Assembly: GCF_007655135.1 (NCBI RefSeq)
Contig: NC_045130.1
Location: 21,767,363-21,831,362 of the forward strand
Direction of reading: 5' to 3'
Length of the DNA stretch: 64,000 nt
Origin: Punica granatum
Taxonomy: Eukaryota > Streptophyta > Magnoliopsida > Myrtales > Lythraceae
Position 1 is the first letter of the stretch. Each line of letters opens with the position of its first letter. The translations under genes were made by a program, and so were the position numbers. This document shows positions 31,881 through 45,400 of this stretch, piece after piece. The notes beneath the pieces are model-generated. The model was not told where the DNA came from. It saw only the letters and a list, made by a program, of their open reading frames with translations, and made no database searches.

Positions 31881-33375
31881 CATCTGAAATCCAAAATCGA
31901 CTTGGATACAAATTCATCCAAGCGATACTTCAAGGAGCAAGTCTAATCTTTCCACTACAAAGACAGAAAGTGACAGCTCCACAAACAGAGCATGACCCAA
32001 CTCTCCATCGCAGACCAGCACGGTCATACCTCCGATCAAAGAATGGATCTCATCCACCTCCGTTGTGATCACCGACTAAACACTGGGGCAACACGCGCAG
32101 TTTTCTTTAAACTCTCTGTTGCTTTCATTCAAATGCATTCCCACAAATAGGCTCCCGACATGAACAAATCCTTCAATGGAGCATTAGGACAGTCTCGAAG
32201 ACGCCCTATCAGTTCTGTTGGACCTGTTCGACTTACCTGTCCTCGTGGGACTCGGCTTCTCGAGCCTTCCCTAGGACGAATGCGCATGCCTACTCGCAAT
32301 TAGGGAAAACATGCTTATGTGACTTCAGTCATGGTCTAACCACTCCAGAATGATGATGACTACATTCCCGGAAACAAATGTCATCCACACGCGACACCCC
32401 ATGGGTCGTGTGCGAGACAAAAGGGATTTTCCCATGGGTCCACCCCATATTTCTTACCGCATACTCCACCGCACAATCGCCTAACACACTATCTTCTTTG
32501 TCATCTTTTACAGGGACACGTCGGTCACAGGCGAAGAATGATGCACAGGCTCACGCCTTTCTGAGAACTCCTCTCGAGCCTTCTCCCTTATACTTTGACA
32601 GGGAAGGGGCTCGGCACGGAGATACCCCCTACAAAGCTAAAGACAAAAACAATGAACGAGCCTTATGCCATCAACGCAACGATTTCAGTTGACATTGACG
32701 ACATGAGACGGCCAGGGGCGACAGTTGCAGAAAACCGCCCACCACGAGTCACATCGATGACAAAAGACCGGGGGCATTCGCGTTCAACGCTTGCACCGAG
32801 ACCACCTCGGACATCATCCACCCACGAAAAGCATTTCCAAGTGACGTACATGGGGCATCCCCGGTTGAAGTTCGCACTAGCACAACTTTTCCAAGCGACG
32901 TACACTGGGGCATCCCCGGTTGAAGTTCGCGCCAACACAACCTCGGCAAGCGACGTACACTGGGCCTCCCATGTTGAAGTTCGCCCCGAGGTCGCCATCG
33001 TGGGTCACTCCAGCAAGTGACGTTGGAACGCTCCTGGTCATTTGCGTTAAATCCAGGCCTCCTCCACAACAAGCATCAAGACAACTCCGGCCACTGATTC
33101 CCTAGGGCAAATTTGTTTTCTCCTTCTAGACAATAGGGGAATTCACCTGAAGAGATTGCAAGGGAAAATGACACGAAGTTCAACTTTCGAGTGCACGGGA
33201 GTCAAACTTCCAAGAAAGCCGGTCCTCACAAAATAGGGCTAGCAACACACAACAAGTCTCCACGAGGCGAAGCACACCAAAGTGGCCTCGGCGATACAAA
33301 GTCGAGGAGTTTCAAACAAAGACACGGGGCACAAAAACAAACCCCAGCTGCAAGAAAAAAACAGAGCGAAAAGAA
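31881..33375 (+). other. Non-coding segment with about 55-bp repeats, E3 internal A
   Basis: No gene seen. Units of CGACGTACACTGGGGCATCC type lie at about 32840-32990 (about 2.7 copies) with the mini-hairpin GGGG-CAT-CCCC. Confidence 0.6.
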
Positions 33376-33428
33376 GCGGGAAAAACCCGCCAATGAAGAG
33401 AGAGAGAAAAGATGCAGGAAAAACCTGC
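33376..33428 (+). other. Covarying hairpin pair, E3 internal A
   Basis: GCGGG-AAAAA-CCCGC (33376-33390) and GCAGG-AAAAA-CCTGC (33414-33428), 38 bp apart. The middle pair differs on both strands. Confidence 0.55.
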
Positions 33429-33621
33429 CAATGAACAAAACAAGGCACCGCCGAGATTTAAAACTCCGGCACCGCCAATTCAAAAGCAGTCAATAAACCC
33501 CGACAAAAAAGGGGAGCAGCAGACACAACTCCTTGACGGAGATAGAAAACAATGCACTCGGAGGTTGAATCCTTCAAAATCTTCGCCCTTGCAAACTCGA
33601 GAGATAAAAGAATCGAGCCCG

Positions 33622-33705
33622 CTAGGTCGAAACCCCTTTGGGGCGGCCTAGGCAAAAGATAGGGTAAAAGAGAGGCACGACCGAAAACCCTTTGGGGCGG
33701 TCGTG
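33622..33705 (+). other. Hairpins X and Y, E3 internal A
   Basis: X: CTAGGTCG (33622-33629) with CGGCCTAG (33644-33651). Y: CACGACCG (33676-33683) with CGGTCGTG (33698-33705), now fully Watson-Crick where E2 has T-G. Confidence 0.65.
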
Positions 33706-34563
33706 GCAAAAGGAGAGCTCTTCCCCTTTAGGTTGAGAGGTGCGGCCCCGAGGTGGGTGATCGTAGCAAAAGGAGAGCAAAACGAGAGATAAATAAAATT
33801 GCCCCCTAGTCTCTCACACATCGTGTGGACAAGGGATCCCCAAGGGAAGTGGCCAGTTTATCTATTCCAACACGACCCCCGATCGGCTCTCCAATACCAC
33901 TCAACCGTCCAAGAGGGAACCTTCCTCAAGCACAGTGGGTAACTGAATATGCCGTCCAAGCAGTTCAGTACAACCTACACAACAGAAGGACGAAGAAAAA
34001 TGGGGGTACATCTCATTGCAGGCGTGAACCCGTGTATCCTTTTAGCCTGCGGGCAACATGCTTCCCAAGCTTTCTCTTTTCACTTTGTCTTTGCATAACT
34101 CCGAATGGGTCACAGCCACCCTTCAACAGGCTATCACAGAGCCAAAATCCTAGACATTCCTCTCCAAGAGTCTAGTCACAACGCTTTGGAAATGGTCAGA
34201 CTAAATCTGAATAGAAATCCCCAAGCGGGTTGCAAATGCAGCGCCCTACTGTACCCTATTGAGAAGGGTTCAAAGCCGACGGGCGCGTCGAACAAACGAT
34301 AGAATTGCTAGGGCATCGTCGGGGAAGTCTCGATATGCCCAATACATAGCTAACGGGAGCCCCTGGAGGCCTCGCATCTAGGCCTCCGAGAACGGGACCT
34401 ACTTATACTGTCAAAGCAAAAATCTTCATGGGTTGTTTAGGTGACCCAAAACTGAAGATCTGCGTGTCGCAACAACATTTCATGCTTACCTGTGTCCATT
34501 ACTTGTTAGTATTCTAACATGATTTACTAGTAATGTCAGGATCACAGGTACTGCAAACAGCAT
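33706..34563 (+). other. Non-coding segment, E3 internal A
   Basis: No gene seen; similar to E2 18856-19716. Confidence 0.5.
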
Positions 34564-34610
34564 GAACTACGACAGACTCTGATTCCTAGTTCCACAGGAT
34601 ACGTAGGCGC
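34564..34610 (+). other. Conserved 3' block with GATACGTAGGC, E3 internal A
   Basis: Homologue of 19717-19763. Confidence 0.6.
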
Positions 34611-35128
34611 TCTGTCTTAGAGCTCGAGTCTCGCAATACAAGACGCCGACTTTTGGCGAACTTCTTGCAGGTCAAAGCATGACCGCCCAAGCAGCAGAGC
34701 TGGCCTCCGACAAAGCACAATCATTCCTCAGCAGCAAGTCGGTTTCCGGCAGCCCAATAGGTAACCGCCTAGCGGCGAGCCCGGCTTTCGGCAGATCAAA
34801 CACATCACTGCCACAGAGGTAAGGCTTCAGTGAAATGACTTCGTCCCAGCATCAACGCTTGCCTCCGACAAATCAACGCTCCTTGGAAGATATCTCCCCA
34901 AGATCGATTCATCTCTACTTCATGTGACGGATGACAATCTCAACCCAAGAGGAGAAATCTTCAGAGCAGCACTCCAGGCACTCAGTTGCATCGCAATCAG
35001 TTGGCAAATAACGAAGCATTTTGCCACCACATCGATTGCAACATGGACGAAATCAACGAGGGAAGGAACACAATGATTCCTTCCACACCTCACCACCACT
35101 CCCCAGTGTTTGCATTTACTTCTCACAC
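34611..35128 (+). other. Hypervariable 3' UTR, E3 internal A, non-repeated part
   Basis: No gene. Loose repeats of the type GTCGGTTTCCGGCAG are visible. E2 has different sequence here. Confidence 0.5.
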
Positions 35129-35355
35129 ATTTATTTCTGCAATGCACTTTCATTAGCGTGCACCCTCTCAGGACCGCAGTGCACATTTATTTCCGCAATG
35201 CACTTTCATTAGCGTGCACCCTCTCAGGACCGCAGTGCACATTTATTTCCGCAATGCATTTTCATTAGCGTGCACCCTCTCAGGACCGCAGTGCACATTT
35301 ATTTCTGCAATGCACTTTCATTAGCGTGCACCCTCTCAGGATTGCAGTGCACATC
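35129..35355 (+). repeat. 56-bp tandem repeat, four copies, E3 internal A
   Basis: AATGCACTTTCATTAGCGTG lies at 35141, 35197, 35253 (variant) and 35309. Each unit contains two GTGCAC words able to pair with one another. Confidence 0.85.
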
Positions 35356-35523
35356 GCAAGTCCACCGGGTAGGCGCCTTTGAACTATGCAGTTCATTCGG
35401 TATGCGCCCGTGCATATTGCAAACCAGCCGAGCAAGCGCTCGTGCACATTGCAAGTCCATCGGGTAGGCGCCTTTGAACCATGCAGTTCATTCGGTATGC
35501 GCCCCACGTGCATATTGCAAACC
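35356..35523 (+). repeat. 95-bp tandem repeat, 1.8 copies, E3 internal A
   Basis: GCAAGTCCAYCGGGTAGGCG at 35356 and 35451; the second copy stops at the start of the 45-bp array. Confidence 0.75.
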
Positions 35524-35910
35524 CCTTCGGGTCAGTCCCGACTACCTTTCTGCATTGGGGTCAGTCCCCTTCGGGTCAGTCCCGATTACTTTTCCTGCAT
35601 TGGGGTCAGTCCCCTTCGGGTCAGTCCGATTACTTTTCCTGCATTGGGGTCAGTCCCCTTCGGGTCAGTCCCGATTACTTTTCCTGCATTGGGGTCAGTC
35701 CCCTTCGGGTCAGTCCCGATTACTTTTCCTGCATTGGGGTCAGTCCCCTTCGGGTCAGTCCCGATTACTTTTCCTGCATTGGGGTCAGTCCCCTTCGGGT
35801 CAGTCCCGATTACTTTTCCTGCATTGGGGTCAGTCCCCTTCGGGTCAGTCCCGATTACTTTTCTTGCATTGGGGTCAGTCCCCGTCGGGTCAGTCCCGAC
35901 TTTAATTGCC
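35524..35910 (+). repeat. 45-bp tandem repeat, eight copies, E3 internal A
   Basis: Each unit holds GGGG-TCAGT-CCCC and CGGG-TCAGT-CCCG, two mini-hairpins with the same loop and a swapped outer pair, plus a spacer ATTACTTTTCCTGCATT. Since 45 is a multiple of three, periodic open frames arise; they are not genes. Confidence 0.9.
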
Positions 35911-36101
35911 CGTTTCAGCTTTGTTCCGAACTCTACATGTTTATTGTGCACATCTCACCATATTCCCTCTTATTGGTACAACATCCTACATATCCAAAAC
36001 AAAAAGGAGAGGGCCATATAGGAAATTCCATTTTGATCATTGCTATCAAACTGGGGTGCTTTTGAAATCTTTGATTGCATCCTCTATTCGAGCAAGCAGT
36101 C

Positions 36102-36114
36102 AAAGAGGGCAAGC
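36102..36114 (+). other. Polypurine tract, E3 internal A
   Basis: AAAGAGGGCAAGC directly before TGTCAG of the next LTR. This is the expected start site for plus-strand DNA. Internal B has the same tract with one more G (48290-48303). Confidence 0.7.
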
Positions 36115-38749
36115 TGTCAGCACCCCATTTTGGCTCACCACTCCAAACAATGATATTAGCAATAACCCAAGTCACGACTTGAGCAGAATACAGAAAACGG
36201 CTCGGCAGAGCAAGAAATCACTATTCATCCTCAAGTTGGCAAAATTGAGCAAATGGCCCATGGACATGACAGAAGGACTCTAGGGGTCACCAAAGGGGAA
36301 ACAGAGCGACCAAAAACTCAAAAATGTCCAAAACCGGCGTTTTCAGTGTACTACACGGACGACACTATTTTCCGATAGTTCGCTCGGCCGTCGGAAGATA
36401 GTGAATATTGGACTCCAAAATTCCACACCAGTGCCAAAAAAAGATGAAAAGTGTCCCAAAGGCATTTTTCAAATCATCTGCTCTATACAGAACAATTTTC
36501 TGTATACAGACAACTTTTCAGTGGAAGTCCAAAAAATGCCGGTTTCCTGGAGAAAAGTTAATTCCAAATATCGGACGCGGCCATGCCCCATCACACACAG
36601 AGTATGAACAACGCTTCAGATTGTCTTTTGGAAGTCACACAGACACTTCAAATGACTTCCGAACGACAAAACAAGCATACCCCTCTTCAGAAGAGCATAG
36701 CCGGAGAAGGGTCTGATGGAATTACGGCAAACGAAGTTCATACCGCATTGCCCAGAAAACTCTAGCAGACATTCACAATTGGGCAAAAAACAAACAGCAA
36801 AACCCCTCGCGGTTTCCCGAGTAACCTCCGAAGAGCGGAAATGACCATTTTTAGTGGAAATCCATATCCGGAGGTCCTCTTTGGGGAAACTTAACTCCGA
36901 ATGCTTACGTTACACAATGCTAGCCTTCTCAAGGCTCAATGTGGAATCGTCGGAATAAATCACACAACTCATCTAGATCTCTCAAACAGTGCTTTAGAGG
37001 TCTCAGATACACTTTTCAAGTCCTTGGAGGTTTGATCTCGACAAACAGAGATTACAGTAATCTCCGGAGTGCCCAAGCAACTCAGAAATCATCCTGAGAA
37101 ATCCAGTTTCGATCTCCTAGGACGACTCCGGCCCCACGTTAGCATTACCGGTTTAAGGGATAATTGTTCACGTTGTCTGACAATTTATGTCAAAATGACC
37201 AACGTGAGATGCGGACACAAGATATGCTGTCAGAAGCGGACAACTTCGCCCTGGTCACTTGCAATGAGCAAAACCGGATTCCGAGCCTCGCACACATCCG
37301 GGACATTTCTCCATGAAAAATGTCAATCTCGGGCTCATTAACTCCGTTTTCTCGCGTATATCGACAATTCGACGTTCAATTCGAACCACGAACTTCGAAT
37401 GCGCGACCAATCGAGACCCGAACTTTGGCCCGAACTTACCTCGCGACCCGTGGGACCCACGGCCAAACTCATTGCCGCCTCACCCATGCCCATTGCCCTC
37501 CATGTCTCTTGTCATCTTCTTCTTCAAGCCAAGAAGACAACTTGCATTTGTCTTCCTTTTGCAAAATATCTAAGTGTTTCAATTCAACACTCCAACTTCC
37601 CATCCAAGCATCAATGCTCTTATCTCTTCTCCATTAATGCAATGGATGAGGATTGAGCTTGATATTTCCTTAAGAAATTCGGATTCCACTAATCCATGGC
37701 CCTAATTGCACTTTTCTTCACTAATCTTGCATTTAAGCTTTTCTATATATTGTCCCAAATGTCATTAACTTAAGGGGACCTTAAAAAACACTCTCTCTCT
37801 AGCATTTCTCACTCTTCAAAAGCTCTCAAACTCCATAGCAAACCGCAGCAAGCTTCAGCCATTTCCAGCAAGCAAACCAAGCAAAACCGGGCAAAGTCTT
37901 AAGTCGGAATCCATCCCGGCTTGAATCCAAACTTTACCAAACTTCATATCCCACATGTTTTCGAGCCCCTCTATCCATTTCTAAACTTAGATTTTAAGTT
38001 TGAAGCCTCTAAGCCATAGAACCAGCCTTGAACAAAATCTGGAAAGATTTGGTCCTTCTCGGGTAAAAAATGTCAAACCGGGTTTCAAGCCTTTCCAAGT
38101 CGGTTTGAGCTACCAAAACCCATCAAACACCTCCCCACACAACCCTAGGGTGTCAAGAAGTCAAGAAATCCAAGAAAAACCCGTCGGTTTAACCCCAGAA
38201 GAAGAAACAGCCCGACTGCCCAGTCGGGTCGAAATTTCTGACTGTTTGTGCGGTTTTCTTGCAGATCGGGTCGATCCGAGACTCTTTTCGGAAAACGACC
38301 ACCACAGCCACCTCCAGAGGTGAGTTAGCAGTCGGGAGCCGTTGGCCTTGCTCAAAAATTCCATCGGGAACCTCCGTAGCAACGTCCGACCCGACTGGTG
38401 CCAGACGGGTCCGAATTTCCAGACGTACTCTGTTTTCCGTGATCTTTGCAGGGCTGTACGGGTCGACCCGATAACTCTGGGACCAAACGACCACCACAGT
38501 CACCTCCGGGGGTCAGTTAGGAGTCAGGAGCCACTGACCTTGCCTCAAAATTCCATCGGGAGCCTCCGTGGCGACGTCCGACCCGACTTGTGCCAGTCGG
38601 GTCTGTCCAATATTTCAGCCGGGTCTGTTTGATGCCATTCCGGTCTGTTCAACGGAAAACAGCTCAAAACCGACCCATCAACGGTCCAACCCGACTCTTG
38701 AAGATCCCATCCCGCATCTCGGGACTAGTTGGAGCTCTCGGGTGACCAG

Positions 38750-39600
38750 CGTCCGTCACCGAGCGTCACCGAGCGTAGCCAGCGCCCGTCACCGAGCGCA
38801 CCCTCGAGCGTCACCAGCGTCCGTCACCGAGCGTCACCGAGCGCACCCTCGGGCGTCACCAACGTCCGTCACGAGCGTCATCCAGCGCCACCCCCCTCGC
38901 CCATCACCAGCGCACCCGCGCCCGCCACCACCCGCGCACGCCCGTGCTCGTCATCCAGCGCCACCCCGCCCATCACCAGCGCACCCGCGCCCGCCACCCG
39001 CGCACGCCCGTGCTCGTCACCAGCGCCACCCGCGCCCATCACCAGCCCCACCCGCCCCCGTCACCCGCGCACGCCCGTGCTCGTCATCCAGCGCCACCCG
39101 CGCCCTTCACCAGCACACCCGTGCCCGTCACCCGCGCACGCCCGTGCTCGTCATCCAGCGCCACCCGCGCCCATCACCAGCACACCTCCCTTGCCGGTCA
39201 CCCGCGCACGCCCGTGCTCGTCACCAGCGCCACCCGCGCCCTTCACCAGCACACCCGTGCCCGCCACCCGCGCACTCCCGTGCTCATCATCCAGCGCCAC
39301 CCGCGCCCTTCACCAGCACACCCGTTCCCATCACCGCGCACTCCCGGGCTCATCATCCAGCGCCACCCGCGCCCGTCACCAGCGCACGCCCGCGCCGTCA
39401 ACCCTCGCACGCCCGCGCCCGTCACCAGCGCACGTCTCGCCCTCTTCACCGCTCACGCCCCTCGCCCGTCACCCCTCGCACACCCGCGCCCGTCCCACGC
39501 GCCCGTTCCGTGCCCGCCATCCGCGCACGCCGCGCCCGTCACCCGCGCACGTCCTTGCCCAACACCAGCGCTTGTCAGTGCCCACCAACGCCCGTGCTCG
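38750..39600 (+). repeat. GC-rich minisatellite, E3 LTR 2
   Basis: Same unit type as 26690-27420, with added units and many small indels. The long Pro/Arg/His open frames here are repeat artefacts. Confidence 0.85.
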
Positions 39601-41012
39601 TCCACCCTTGCGCCCGAATACCCTTTTAAGGGTTCCACCGAGTCACCCGACTCTCAAACACTTCCCCGACTCTTTCCTCGTATTCCGAGGCTAGGTAAAA
39701 ACACTTCTGACTTAGAGGAGTTAGGACTTTTATATTTTGCATGGCTATGGAGTATTATGGTGTTTCATGCATGTTTCATTTGCAAGATTTAATTTTTATG
39801 CAATTTTATGTTATATTATGCACGTACACTATCTTAGGACTTGCTACCATGTCGGAAAGGGGCTTGGATCATCATAAAGAAGACTATCCCGACCCTATTA
39901 TGGCACATTAAGTCTCGGCCAATTCTCTAAAGGAGAGGGTTGAGATTTAATTGCTCTTTTCGGGTTAAGATCGGTCTCCTTAGCCTATTCAAGTTAATTT
40001 CCGAGTTTGTTTCATTATATGCATGCATGAAGCCGGTGTTATGTTATCCTTTTCCTTAATTAACACGTTTGTGAATGTTTGTATGTTTGAATAAGCTAAA
40101 CAAATCGTGATAACGCCGGCTTTTGTTAAAAAGGGTGCTATTTATCACGGTTGATGTTTGAGCATGCGAGAAATAATTAAACCACGATTAGGAAATCATT
40201 CGTGACTCGGATAGAGCCATGAGAACCTTCGGCCACCCTTCACAAGATGAAGCCGAGGGCTTCTTGGCCTTCCTTGGGTCAAGAATGAGTTCCTTATCTC
40301 AAGTTTAATTTGTTGATCGGATGATGTGAAGTTTTACTTCAATGTCTTTACGATTCCCATTAAAATATCATGTAAAGACTCTTTCAAACGAAGCATGCAT
40401 GGATTCGAGTATCGATGACTCATTCGGGTCCATTTGGTTATGAGGATATTTCGGTCATTAGACCAAATTATCCTCGATCCTTATGGAATCGTCTTGGTCG
40501 TCGAGTCGCGAATCGTTTTCACAATTAATGCATCGCATTAACTTCGACAACGGAACCCTTAAGCATTAATGCCACAAACTGGTTATCGGGACGCTCACAC
40601 GATTAAACTCACTTCACACTGATAAGTTTACCCGAATTGACATTAATTGATAACTCCGCGTCGACGAGTCGTCAAAGGACGTTGGTGCCCTTTTCAAACT
40701 TATCAATTTCAAAACCCGAAACGCGCGGTCCGATGTAGCATGGACGTCTGGAAAGGGCTTCTGTGTCTCAACTTGAGTTTTTACCTGATTCTAGGTAACT
40801 CAGGTCAAGATACAGAAGATCTTTCTAGATCACTTCCGGGCAGATCGACCGGTTCTTTGGCTTTTTGGGTTCTTGCACAACCCTGGATGATCCAGGGAAT
40901 CGGTCGACACCGCTACAGGCAGGTGGCCCGCACTGCGATCTTTCCCCTTTTCTGAAAACAATTTTCAATAGAGGGCAAAATTGTCTTTTCACAATCCAAC
41001 GACATCCTTAGG

Positions 41013-41124
41013 GTTAGCATAACAGAAACACTACAGTACGGGATAAGAACGGGCTACCTGTTCAGGTGCAGGTTCATCTGCATAGCCTTTTCTTATCTAA
41101 CTGATGAGTTTCTGTTATCCTAAC
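41013..41124 (+). other. P1-P4 structure, E3 LTR 2
   Basis: Same as 28824-28935 with arms 41013-41029 and 41108-41124. Confidence 0.65.
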
Positions 41125-42415
41125 ATAGACTCGGGTAACTAGAACAGTTGATCCTTGTCAGAAAACCTGTGAAATGCTGATTAACCTTTCACTGACCGAC
41201 CTAACCAAAACACTAGATAATGGTTAGGAGGAATTCTAGATTCCAAATCTAGAGTCAAAACACGAGTTTGTTTAATTCAGTGGTAATTCAGTGTCACAAA
41301 TACAGAACAACTGTAAAAGCGATTCACACACCTGAGATTTGACTCTCTTTGTCAAGTTCTCAAAACAAAGCCGAATGCTGAAACATTGGCATATGTTGAT
41401 TGTTTAGCATATGGCATTTGCTTGCAAAAACACCCTTGGGTTAATAATCTTTAATTCACGTAAACACGACAATAACAAACACTTTGTCTGTTATTAACAT
41501 GTTGCGTGTTATCTTTCCGCACCTGTTTGCCATGCGGGTCGAGCCTGATCCCTAGGCCGAATAATATTAGGGTTCAACGCCCTAATCATCGAGCACAGGG
41601 TCCAACACCCTAATCAACACTCACAGGGTCCAACGCCCTATTCAGTGAGAGCGTCCATTGAATTTCAGTTCTTCGGTCTTTTCCCTAAACTCACGGTGAG
41701 TTAGAGTGGAATAATAACCGAACGCAAAACGACTGGAACTCGACCCTTTTGTAATTTGTATTTATTGTTTTCGAGAGCATTGTAAGGATTTTATTTTGTA
41801 CATTTATTCTGTAGAATTCCAGTCGTTGAGCGAACGGTCCAAGAGTCGAATCAATAATCGAATCGGTCTAATGCTTGCCCAGACACAAGTAAATCCAAGA
41901 TATCGCGGTTCTGGTTCACGCAGGGATTCAACCTCCATGGTTCGATGAACTGTAATGCAAGATTGTGAACCAATTCCCCGACATATAGATTTACTTCTCT
42001 CCCGGCTTCTCAACCGACATCGTTTGGTTCAATCGAATATCCGGTGTCAAACGTGCGAGCCGAGTGCAGCTTAATTCATCCAACGGTTAAATAATAAAAC
42101 ATGCAGCCTAGCAAACCAGAGTACCGAAAGGGCGTGCGGGATATAGGCCCGCACGTAACATGACCCCCCCCGAACACGGATTTTCCGGTTCCGCACAGAT
42201 CAATGCCTTAACCACAACTAGGTGTTCCATACCCTAGACCCAGGGTAACTTATCCGCCCTCGACCTTCGGGTCGTAAAATGATAAGTGGCGACTCTTCTC
42301 TCACACGCGTGTCCGACGCGCGTCCCCGCGGGAAGGTGGACGTTCCGACCAAGCCGCGCGATCCCAAAGCGCGCGATGCGGGCCCCGACGAGAGTCAACA
42401 TTCGGTCCGTACACT

Positions 42416-42432
42416 TGGCGACTCCACTGGGA
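42416..42432 (+). other. Primer-binding site, E3 internal B
   Basis: TGGCGACTCCACTGGGA, one G shorter than in internal A and two bases from the LTR end. The missing bases may be sequencing errors. Confidence 0.75.
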
Positions 42433-45400
42433 CATACTTAGTGGGTTTAGCTCGATCCCGTTTGTTTGCTTGCATGTTCATTTACCGCTTTTGCAATTTT
42501 CCGCTTATCTACTTTCGGCACCTTTACTTTCCGCACTTGCCTTGCATCATACTAGTGGATTTAGGTACCTCGCCTGAATCCCACGGGGCCAATTTAGGAA
42601 GCTAGGTTAGTCAGAGGTTCCGAGTAAGGAAACGGATCGAGTCGGCTCCGCCACCGAACCGGCCCCCAAAGATCCTCGCTCGATTTCAAGGAATTGACAC
42701 CCTTGAATCGAGGGCCCCCATCCCTAGTTAGTGTTTTCCTAGTAGAGCACTGAACCATGCATAAACAGGGACCGTCATGCTGGACCAAAATTGCCTTCAT
42801 GCCGCCAACCGACCCAAAAGTTGAGTCTTTGAGTCAGCTCCGTAGTTTTTCTTTTAGGCGGGCCTTTTGTTGTTTTTCTATAATGAGCGATGTACATTGT
42901 AACAGATAATTTATTCTTTCTGCACCTGCATGCATGTTTTCAAATAACTAGGACATTGCATTGGTTTATTGCTTAAGTTCCCTTTTTCAGATGACCCATT
43001 CTTCGTAAATCTGGGAACTTGAATCAAATCAATGCAACGACATTAGCTTTTGAAAACTCATACTTGCCTGCATCCGATGTTTGCACAGCAACTACCATGT
43101 CCCGTACGACATGTGAGTTGTGCTAACCTTCGCGGCAGACCACTTGCGGTCTTCACCCTCTCCATGGCGAGACGTGCTATGACCAGAGGCCATCCAGCCC
43201 GGCCACCCACCCCGTACGACATGTGAGTTGTGCCGACCTTCGCGGGTAGACCCTTGCGGTCTTCACCTCTCCATGGCGAGACGTGCTATGACCAGAGGCC
43301 GTCCAGCCCGGCCACCCACCCCGCACGATAGGCGAGTCGTGCCCATTTCGCGGGCAGGCCACTCGCGGCCTTTCACCCTTCCTCCACAGCAAGACGAACT
43401 GTGGCCCGAGGGCCGATCAACCTTCCCAGGCGAAGTTAACCAACCCTAACTTCTTCCTAACAGAGAGTGTCACTGCATATCGGACGCACGTCCCTCCGCG
43501 TGACCAGCGCATCTACCAGCGATCGAGCGCGCCTCACACATGTCCAAGCATGTTCACACCAACTCATACATGCCTGCCACGTATCAATGCATGTCTCTCG
43601 GTGTGCTCGCACGAGACCCTACCAGGCCAGTTCGCTTCCCTACACTCTTGCATTGAAATGCTGAACGGTTCATGCTCCCTTCATTGTTTTCTTTTCCCAT
43701 TGCAGGAAATTCTCAACAAGAAGACAGCCTGAATACTAAGCGACCACAATGAGACACCAAACGTCTCCCATCCATCCAGCTCCTTGGGATTTCAACACTA
43801 AGTCCACATCCCTGCTCCATAGAGCAATCCGCAAGCAAATCGGCGTCACTGCATTGCAGCGCCTTGCGCTATTTCTCAGCATTGACCTTTGCTCTTACAT
43901 CTCTTGCATTTTCCTATCGAGCATGCATTTACTACATCGGACCTCAGTTCTCTGCATTTACTGCTTTCGGCCCTCGGCCCAGCATTTACTGCTTTTGGGC
44001 TTCGGCCCCATTTACTGCTTTCAGGTTTTTGACGCCTCGCATTTACTGCTTTCAGGCTCATCTGAAATCCAAAATCGACTTGGATACAAATTCATCCAAG
44101 CGATACTCTTCAAGGAGCAGTCTAATCTTTCCACTACAAAGACAGAAAGTGACAGCTCCACACACAGAGCATACCCAACTCTCCATCGCAGACCACACGG
44201 TCATACCTCCGATCAAAGAATGGATCTCAATCCACCTCCGTTGTGATCACCGACTAAACACTGGGGCAAACAACGCGCAGTTTTCTTTAAACTCTCTGTT
44301 GCTTTCATTCAAATGCATTCCCACAATAGGCTCCCGACATGAACAAATCCTTCAATGGAGCATTAGGACAGTCTCGAAGACGCCCTATCAGTTCTGTTGG
44401 ACCTGTTCGACTTACCTGTCCTCGTGGGACTCGCTTCTCGAGCCTTCCCTAGGACGAATGCGCATTGCCTACTCGCAATTAGGGAAACATGCTTATGTGA
44501 CTTCAGTCATGGTCTAACCACTCCAGAATGATGATGACTACATTCCCATTCCCGAAACAAATGTCATCCACACGAGCGACACCCCATGGGTCGTGTGCGA
44601 GACAAAGGGATTTCCCATGGGTCCCCCCATATTTCTTACCGCATACTCCACCGCAAATCGCCTAACACACTATCTTCTTGTCATCTTTTACAGGGACACG
44701 TCGGTCACATAGGCAAGAATGATGCACAGGCTCACGCCTTTCTGAGAACTCCTCTCGAGCCTTCTCCCTTATACTTTGACAGGGAAGGGGCTCGGCACGG
44801 AGATACCCCCTACAAAGCTAAGAGACAAAAACAACTGAACGAGCCTTATGCCATCAACGCAACGATTTCAGTTGACATTGACGACATGAGACGGCCAGGG
44901 CGACAGTTTGCAGAAACGCCCACCACGAGTCACATCGATGACAAAAGACCGGGGCATTCGCGTTCAACGCTTGCACCGACCAACCACCTCGGACATCATC
45001 CACCCACGAAAAGCATTTCCAAGTGACGTACACTGGGGCATCCCCGGTTGAAGTTCGCACTAGCACAACTTTTCCAAGCGACGTACACTGGGGCATCCCC
45101 GGTTGAAGTTCGCGCCAACACAACCTCGGCAAGCGACGTACACTGGGCCTCCCATGTTGAAGTCGGCCCCGAGGTCGCCATCGTGGGTCACTCCAGCAAG
45201 TGACGTTGGAACGCTCCTGGTCATTTGCGTTAAATCCAGGCCTCCTCCACAACAAGCATCAAGACAACTACCGGCCACTGATTCCTAGGGCAAATTTGTT
45301 TTTCTCCTTCTAGACAATAGGGGAATTCACCTGAAGAGATTGCAAGGAAAATGACACGAAGTTCAACTTTCGAGTGCACGGGAGTCAAACTTCCAAGAAA

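Larger units (their letters stand above)
36115..42413 (+). repeat. E3 LTR 2 (6299 bp, middle)
   Basis: Same start, end and internal order as 24060-30214. Landmarks: TATATAT 37744-37750; 192-bp pair from 38268 and 38459; minisatellite 38750-39600; long hairpin 40758-40818; P1-P4 41013-41124; three tandem hairpins 41567-41639. It differs from LTR 1 mainly by one- to few-base insertions and deletions. No gene. Confidence 0.88.

Noticed and set aside
35386..36065. Periodic 15-residue open frames on both strands over the 45-bp repeat
   Set aside because: The repeat length is a multiple of three; all frames stay open by chance. No start context or conserved flanks.
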